Assembly: GCA_907165275.2 (NCBI GenBank)
Contig: OU015675.1
Coordinates: forward strand, 2,001,501 to 2,065,500
Length of the DNA stretch: 64,000 bases
DNA from: Zygaena filipendulae
Taxonomy: Eukaryota; Arthropoda; Insecta; Lepidoptera; Zygaenidae
Direction: 5' to 3'
The translations under genes were made by a program, and so were the position numbers. The number at the start of each line of letters is the position of its first letter. The first letter of the stretch is position 1. A model generated the notes under the pieces. It saw nothing but the letters and a program-made list of their open reading frames with translations. It did no database searches and was not told the origin of the DNA. Below, piece after piece: positions 58,141 through 64,000 of the stretch.

Positions 58141-59034
58141 TGCTGCCTCTGGTCGATTTCTTTTTTTTCCGTCTTATAGAATCATAGATTTTAAGAATGA
58201 CAGTGAATGTGCGTTGCTCTATCCACAAGCACAAAGTATCACATAAATATACATAGTCATTTTAGTTAATGTTTGGAATTGGCGTCGTTTATACGGTTTG
58301 AAGAGAATAAATAAATAAACTTACATTACAATATTAATGATAAAAGTACCTCTAACCAGTCAGAAAAGTACCGCAATTCAAACTTATCCTGTTCTGTATC
58401 CTTCTACCTCTTATCGGCGACTTGCATCCTTAAACCTAACCTAGGACGCACGAAACCGGTCACCGCCACGTTGCGGCTGCCACAAAACGTGGTAATCACA
58501 AGAAATGTGCTTGTCTTAGCTGCAAGCTGCCCCAGAGCAGCTCACCAGCCATCACAATCTATGGTTGCCGACGAAAACCGTAATAATGCGGGGCCAAAAA
58601 CTTAATAATGTTAAAAAGTACTATTCTTAAAGGTATTATCGTATTCAATATTATTAAAGTATTCTAACAAATATACATTTTTCATCGAAATATTGGTGGA
58701 TGAAAGATGGTGATAATCTAAAATCTAAATTGATGCATTAAATTTAACAAAGAGGCTATTAGAGGTATTTGAAAAACAATTAGTACAAAAAAAATATTAT
58801 AAAGTTATACAATTTTTTATGTGTTACAATCACCACAAACAAGAGCCTTTCGGATCCTCAAATGTCAGTGATTTGTGATTAAAATCTAGCAGGCGACCGA
58901 AGAAACTATGTAATATCGCCATATTTGTGATGAATTTAGCCATCATGTCTAACATGGCTTATCAGTAATATAAAATTAGTGTAATTAGCCCAATTTCACT
59001 CTACAGCATAGTGAGTAGGTAGACATAGATAATA
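58141..59034. other. Intergenic DNA
   Basis: 58420-58580 is GC-richer (accggtcaccgccacgttgc) and may belong to an unidentified repeat. No gene recognised. Confidence 0.3.
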
Positions 59035-59040
59035 TTTATT
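59035..59040 (-). promoter_or_regulatory. Poly(A) signal AATAAA
   Basis: AATAAA on the minus strand, about 20 nt after the stop codon of the exon at 59061-59223, at the right place to end that gene. Confidence 0.5.
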
Positions 59041-59060
59041 CAGGAAAAAACAGTAAGTAC

Positions 59061-59223
59061 CTACTCATACGTAGTGAAAAAATTATAATTGACATCTACA
59101 GCTGATGCCACTGTCAAACTATCAGGATATCGAAGAGATCGAACCTTCTGAGGATCGAACGTATAGTACTTGTTGCCAATTTCGTATGAATCTTTGTTTC
59201 GTTGAAACTTCACAGTCTGCGTC
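59061..59223 (-). CDS. Terminal exon of an unrecognised minus-strand gene
   Basis: Follows an acceptor (cgttattttag at plus 59224-59234) and stays open for 53 codons to TAG, with varied, coding-like codon use: TVKFQRNKDSYEIGNKYYTF, DPQKVRSLRYPDSLTVASAV, DVNYNFFTTYE. The entry phase needs two bases from the exon before. A small segment at 60198-60226 ending GTAAG/gtaagt supplies exactly that (EEHEKFLQV, then an Arg split by the intron), but its acceptor is weak. No domain recognised; the real gene start lies upstream, beyond 60226 or outside the window. Confidence 0.45.
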
Positions 59224-60480
59224 CTAAAATAACGTAAAAATAGCATAATATCTACAACGTTTTCCCACATCCATGTTTGAGACTCATTACTCAGCCACGG
59301 ATAAGAGCTAGACGTCTAGATTTGTAACTTTTAAATGGAATGCTCTCTGTATATTATCTCCACGATACCACCTTGGAAGCCAACACAGACCTATGCACTT
59401 TTATAAAATTAATTAATTAAAATACTTTTTTAGTATTCTGTGCTAGAGACAGAGTAACTTCAAAGGCAAAAAGTGAAATAAAAACTTTCAATAAAATATT
59501 ACAATATTTTTTATGTTACAATATTAAATGTTAAAATATTACAATATATTAAAAATAATATATTTATGCAATAATATTATTGCATAAATATAACTAAACA
59601 CAAACGGAGAACTTAATGCCTTGCGCCATTCTCTACCAGTGACCAATGTTATCACAGATCATTATTATCTTTCAAAAGTATTATCTTAAAGAAATTGTCC
59701 CGAAGTTACAATACCTTTTATTTTAGTCAATTACATACTAAAATCCCAAAAAAAAAGAACCACAGCATTTAAATCTGTGAGGAATCAGTAAACCTTTTTT
59801 GTGTTGCTTGAAACAATATTCAAGCAAGATTTGGTTTTGGTGCCACTTATTGTACCTAATGACAATATTTTATTTTTGAACTGTGAATTTGAGAAAAACT
59901 TTTTTTATCATAACTTTGGTGCATATTTTTCGTATTCAACAGTTTATTATACATTACTTTTTTATACGGTTATAAGCTGTACTGTATACTGTTATTTGCA
60001 AAAGTGCACGAGTACTGAATTAAAAAAGGTACTTATTAAAAAGATACTGTATTTGTGAGAAAAAGTACGCACTGTTTAGCGCGCTTACGATCTTAGCCAG
60101 TCGATTTACCTATGGATTTTTGAACACGACTGTACCTTAAGAATCAGATCCCAAAGTTCAATTTCGAACACAAATCTACATAGCTACATAAACTTACCTT
60201 ACTTGAAGGAATTTTTCATGTTCCTCTTATCATCCCATTACGAGTATAATAACATGTTTTTGTTCTTAAAAAAAAAATCGATTGAAAATAATCGAGTAAT
60301 ACACACAGTAACTACTCGATTACTCGACTCACGAGTCACGACACGGGAATGCTATTAGCGCACAAATGTCAAGTTCTCGAATGCACTCGGCGGCTTATGT
60401 TTTTTTTAACATTACATTAATTTATAGTCTGGCTGAGTTGGCAATTAATTAACGAGGTTGTTATGAGATTTATGTGTAGA
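59224..60480. other. AT-rich DNA, partly intron of the gene ending at 59061
   Basis: The plus frame at 59801-60058 (85 codons, hydrophobic) is very AT-rich and probably fortuitous. The only other candidate is the small exon at 60198-60226. Confidence 0.3.
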
Positions 60481-60900
60481 CTAGCTGTTCCCTGCGGTTT
60501 CGCTTGATTAATTTCATATTTTAGTAGGCACAGCGCGTAGCATTAAAACTACTATTTAAGTAATCTATGGTTACCGGTTCTGGTTGCACATATAGAACTA
60601 TAATTATTTTGTAAGCTAGATTAAGTAATATTTTGTGAGTCAAATAAAAAAAAGAAAATTAAAAAAAAAAATTTTGGAGGCGGGGTCTCCTATTCTGTAC
60701 CCTTGATAACTTCATAAAATCTCACCGCCGTTAATTTGGGATTTCCTGAGGCACTTCGGGAAAATAAGTACCTTTTATGATTTCTGTAGCCCTGACTCAA
60801 AATTTTGAAAAATTTCATGACGATCGGTTGAGCCGAAAGCGAGAAAGCATTACAAACAAACAAAAAAATAAAATTACAATCGCATTTTTTACTGCAATTG
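60481..60900 (-). mobile_element. Broken Helitron-like element, type A
   Basis: 60481-60530 (ctagctgttccctgcggttt) and 60715-60890 (ctcaccgccgttaatttggg to tacaatcgcat) are parts of one or two copies separated by other DNA. Confidence 0.5.
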
Positions 60901-60992
60901 CAAATTTTTACCGTAGGAGTGAAACTTCTTTGGGCATGGCATCAACTAAAAGTGGTTTAAATGAGTAGGTAGTCTTATAATTTTTTTGCAAT

Positions 60993-61173
60993 TCCCACTT
61001 AAATGCGAAAGTAACTCTCTCTGTCCGTCTTTCTGTCTGTCTGTTACTCTTTCACGCTTTAACGGCTCAACCGATCACCATGAAATTTTGCATACAGGAC
61101 ATAGGGTACTTTTTATCCCGAAATTCCCGCGGGAACTCCGAAATTAATGCGGGAAACCGCGGGGAACAGCTAG
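60993..61173 (+). mobile_element. Helitron-like element, type A, complete
   Basis: 'cacttaaatgcgaaagtaac' to 'gggaaaccgcggggaacagctag'. Confidence 0.75.
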
Positions 61174-61204
61174 TGTGAAATATTTTCCTCAACGGTAAAA
61201 GTTT

Positions 61205-61430
61205 TCCCGACCACGGAACCCTTCACCGAGGGTGGTCCTACACACACTTGGCAGGTTACGATTTTCGCGATTTCGTTTTCGTTTTTAAATTTTACCCATA
61301 AAATACATTCCATCCCCATTCCAGGTCAGCAACGCACCTGCATGCCTTCTGGTGTTGCAGATGTCCATGGGCGTTGGTAATCACTTACCTTCAGGTGTAC
61401 CACTTGCCCTTTTGCCCAAAAAAAAACAAT
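61205..61430 (+). mobile_element. Retroposon 3' tail with poly(A)
   Basis: 61205-61260 resembles a common lepidopteran repeat ('gaacccttcaccgagggtgg', 'cacacttggcaggtt'). 61320-61428 carries 'ccatgggcgttggtaatcac', 'ttaccttcaggtgtaccact' and 'tgcccttttgccc', then A(9): a typical 3' end of a lepidopteran non-LTR element or SINE. Confidence 0.55.
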
Positions 61431-61539
61431 TCAATACACGAAATCTCGAAAACTAAATGACAAGTATTGGCAAGTAGATCGTTTATAGGTAGGATATAAT
61501 GTCAACTAAGAAATAATTTCACGGTGTTCCTACAAGAAC

Positions 61540-61578
61540 TTTCAAATTAAAGCGGGTGACACCGCAGAGGACAGCTAT
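61540..61578 (+). mobile_element. Helitron-like 3' end fragment
   Basis: 'gcgggtgacaccgcagaggacagcta'-type hairpin and end only. Confidence 0.5.
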
Positions 61579-62699
61579 AGTCAAATAAAACTATACTAGT
61601 TCGAAGTCTTGGTACACGTACATATTTGTCGGAATTCGGAACGATGTTTCGTTGCTCATAAAACGAAAGTAGGCCCACCGTCCGACGTCGTTGTTGGGTG
61701 CGCGGGCTCCTCGTCATAAAACCGCTAACAAATGGCTAATAAAATGTATAAACATTGCGGTTTCCAACTAAAATACACTGAGTGTAATGCTTTGGGTCAC
61801 GGGACATTACGTCTACTGCTATAATAAAACTGATTATACCAAAACTAAACGTTATTCGTCAAGGTACCCCCACTGTTCCGTGGGGATAGGTCTAGACATC
61901 ACTACATATTATACAAAGTCCTCCGTCGAGTCTCTCTGTCTGTCTGTTTGCGAAAAATTCCAAAACTGCTGAACGGATTTTCACCATTAGATAGAGTAAT
62001 TCATGATTTAGATTTAGATTTATTTATTTCGCTTTAAGGTGCGGGTGTTAGGGCTAGTTTTCATACAAATTGCCTACCGAGTTTTCTTGCACTACGGCTA
62101 TTTTTATTTATTAGACTTTATTTAATAAAATACTTCTACTTGTTTCGATGCCGCATAAGTCTCAAATCTTTGCAGATAGTGAACAAATAACATAATTATA
62201 AGCATTTCAAAAATATTAAATTTTGGTCGAATCTCTTACTTGTGTGAGAGCGTATACAGTATATGTGTACGAAAATGGCGGCCCGGTCTATAAACAGCTG
62301 TGGTTTGGCTGTAGACTGACAAGTCCCCCGAATGCAGTAGTTTGTAGTGAGTTCCAAAAGGATCGAAAGGTGTCGCGGCGTTGAGCCGTGAGTTTTGACA
62401 ATTTTACCTACCGGGATAATTTAGAATTGAATTTGGAATATACATAATATTACTGATATAGTTGGTAGGTATTTAGTAGCCGAAGCGAAGACATAACTAC
62501 ATTTTGTTTTGAGTCCCGTACAAGTAGGTATACCTTATAAGCTACAGGTAGCCCGTACAAGTATTTTATATTTTTGTGTTGCATAAATTCTTGCTATCTC
62601 TTTCTTGTTTTCTCGATGCGTAAAAGAGAGAGACCATATTTTCGAATGGTTGTATCTCACCACGACCCAGGGTAATTTAACTTTTATCTTCGATGCAAT
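61579..62699. other. Intergenic DNA with fragments
   Basis: 61905-62010 is a type C Helitron start without its other end (gctgaacggattttcaccat). At 62274 a plus-strand ATG in good context (cgaaaATGGCGGCC) opens only 14 codons. No gene supported. Confidence 0.3.
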
Positions 62700-63112
62700 C
62701 AGCAATGACACGCAGCCATATAATGTTGGTACAACTTCATATTTTTATTGTGTCTATGTGACCACGTGATCAAATTTTTAATATCTTCAAAAAAAAAATT
62801 TTTTTTTGTAAAGCTCATAGCCTCGAAACTAGTATGAGACAACCCCATCATGTTGCTGTACTTCATGTTTTCGTGGTATCTATGTGTTCACGTGACAAAA
62901 TTTTTGAACACTTATAACTCCGAAACTATAGGACGCAGTCATATCACGTTGGTACTCAAACTTCATGTTTTGTGATATCTATGTGATCACATGGTCAAAT
63001 TTTCGACAGCTCATATCTCCGAAACTGTTACAGACTCATCGTGTTGGTAGGTCAAACTTCATCTGTTCGTGATATCTATGTGATCACGTGAAGTAATTTT
63101 CAAAAGCTTATA
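62700..63112. repeat. Diverged tandem repeat, ~98-bp period, four units
   Basis: Each unit contains 'ctccgaaact', a Cys/His-free AT-rich stretch with 'cttcatgttttgtgatatct' and 'atgtgatcacgtg'. The CACGTG-type motif falls at 62763, 62889, 62987 (CACATG) and 63085. The first spacing is 126 because of an A/T run insertion. Confidence 0.8.
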
Positions 63113-63157
63113 ATATTTTTTACTATTACCTATGCATATACCTACTTTATATTTGTT

Positions 63158-63400
63158 AATTTATAGGTACTAATGATAAAGCTGAAGAGTTTGTTTGCTT
63201 GTTTGGTTGAACGTACTAATCTCAGGAACTACTAGATCGAATTGAAAAATTATTTCCGTGTTAGATAGTCATTTATTGAGGACGGCTATAGGCTATAACA
63301 TCACGCTATGACCAATACGAGCGGAGCACGACAGGACACTCACGTGGTTTTTTCAGTAAGTTTTTTCTCCAAATTTTTTTTTAGTCAACTATTAGAGACG
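63158..63400 (+). mobile_element. Dispersed Helitron-like repeat, other family
   Basis: 'ctaatgataaagctgaagag', 'atctcaggaactactagatc', 'gaggacggctataggctata' and 'caatacgagcggagcacgac'. I recall this as a common lepidopteran repeat; the ends were not defined here. Confidence 0.5.
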
Positions 63401-63542
63401 AGAATCGAATATTGAATGCCTTTTTACCAAAAAAATACCCTCGTAACGTTACACCGTGTATAATAAAGACTTTACTTTTGTAAATTTTTCCAAATGATGT
63501 AACTGTTCACTCATTATTATTTATTATTTCCTTGATTTTGTA

Positions 63543-63562
63543 ATAAAAAAAAAAAAAAAAAC
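63543..63562. repeat. Poly(A) run
   Basis: About 18 A residues followed by 'gatgcgagcaaaaccgcggc', a Helitron-end scrap. Confidence 0.7.
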
Positions 63563-63802
63563 TGATGCGAGCAAAACCGCGGCAGGATCAACTGCCAGTA
63601 AAATATTTATATTTTACAAATAATACAATATTATAATAAATCCAACTTCCCAACGCACTGCTTTGACGAAACTAAATAAAAGAAGATCAATATATTCAAA
63701 TGACGCGCGACGGCTGAATGCATACAATTTTTTCGGCAGGAGGAACTATACGATAATGGTCCAGTGGTTAGAACAACTTCCGAAGAAGTCTCAATATTAT
63801 AT

Positions 63803-64000
63803 GACTAACTGTGCCCTGCGGTTTCACCCGCGTGAAAAGTTTTTGTGTAACAACTTTTTTTCCCGATATCCGATTTGAATGAAACAAAGCCTATATTATG
63901 TAGCTACAGGCTAAGCTTAATCTACCTGTGAAAACCGCATGACAATCTGTTCAGTTGATTTGGAGATTATGGCGAACAAACAGACAGACAGAAAAGAATT
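63803..64000 (-). mobile_element. Helitron-like element, type C, running off the window
   Basis: ctaactgtgccctgcggttt, then 'gtgaaaaccgcatgacaatc' and 'gcgaacaaacagacagacag' at the window edge. Confidence 0.65.

Noticed and set aside
59801..60058. 85-codon hydrophobic frame
   Set aside because: Very AT-rich codons (Phe, Tyr, Leu, Lys) as expected by chance; GTG start; no splice or promoter support.

Overview
The window looks like nuclear DNA of a moth or butterfly. It is AT-rich, has no bacterial-style gene packing, and its few genes have short exons with GT...AG introns. It is crowded with the small Helitron-like elements typical of Lepidoptera: one end is a CCGCGG-type hairpin followed by ACAGCTAG, the other end is TCCTACTAATATTATAAA, and they sit between A and T. 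Four types are used below. Type A has the end just given. Type B starts TCTAATATATATAAATC. Type C carries 'gaacggattttcatgcgg'. Type D carries 'ggattagccggaacaaac'. No organelle, viral or bacterial gene was recognised.

Region 1 (1-10.5 kb) holds the clearest host gene, a secreted serine protease homolog on the minus strand (8656 to 4611). It has eight exons, all phase-compatible and with canonical splice sites. The trypsin fold is kept but all three catalytic residues are replaced. Its introns hold a tandem Helitron pair, a LINE tail, a hAT-type MITE with perfect 8-bp target duplications, a tRNA-derived SINE and a fold-back MITE. Another MITE lies a few bases after the stop codon. The last two exons of an unrecognised plus-strand gene follow at 9824-10366.

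Region 2 (11-31 kb) holds a complete 1600-bp Tc1-like transposon with a frameshifted DD34E transposase and a 50-bp perfect palindrome, several TIR element families, head-to-tail Helitrons (16331-16783), and a three-level nest in which a Helitron was split by a 5'-truncated non-LTR retrotransposon that itself carries another Helitron (28377-29651).

Region 3 (31-64 kb) is mostly AT-rich DNA with scattered repeats. It contains a 1948-bp fold-back element with two 825-bp arms (41231-43178), a Helitron that has expanded six copies of a 74-bp unit (53288-53887), a diverged ~98-bp tandem array (62700-63112), and a likely terminal exon of a minus-strand gene (59061-59223) with a poly(A) signal. Most of the window is therefore a record of transposon insertion; host coding sequence visible to me is about 1.3 kb.

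All calls rest on reading the sequence; nothing was searched or computed. Family names come from recalled hallmarks. Coordinates of degenerate repeats are good to about 10 bases.
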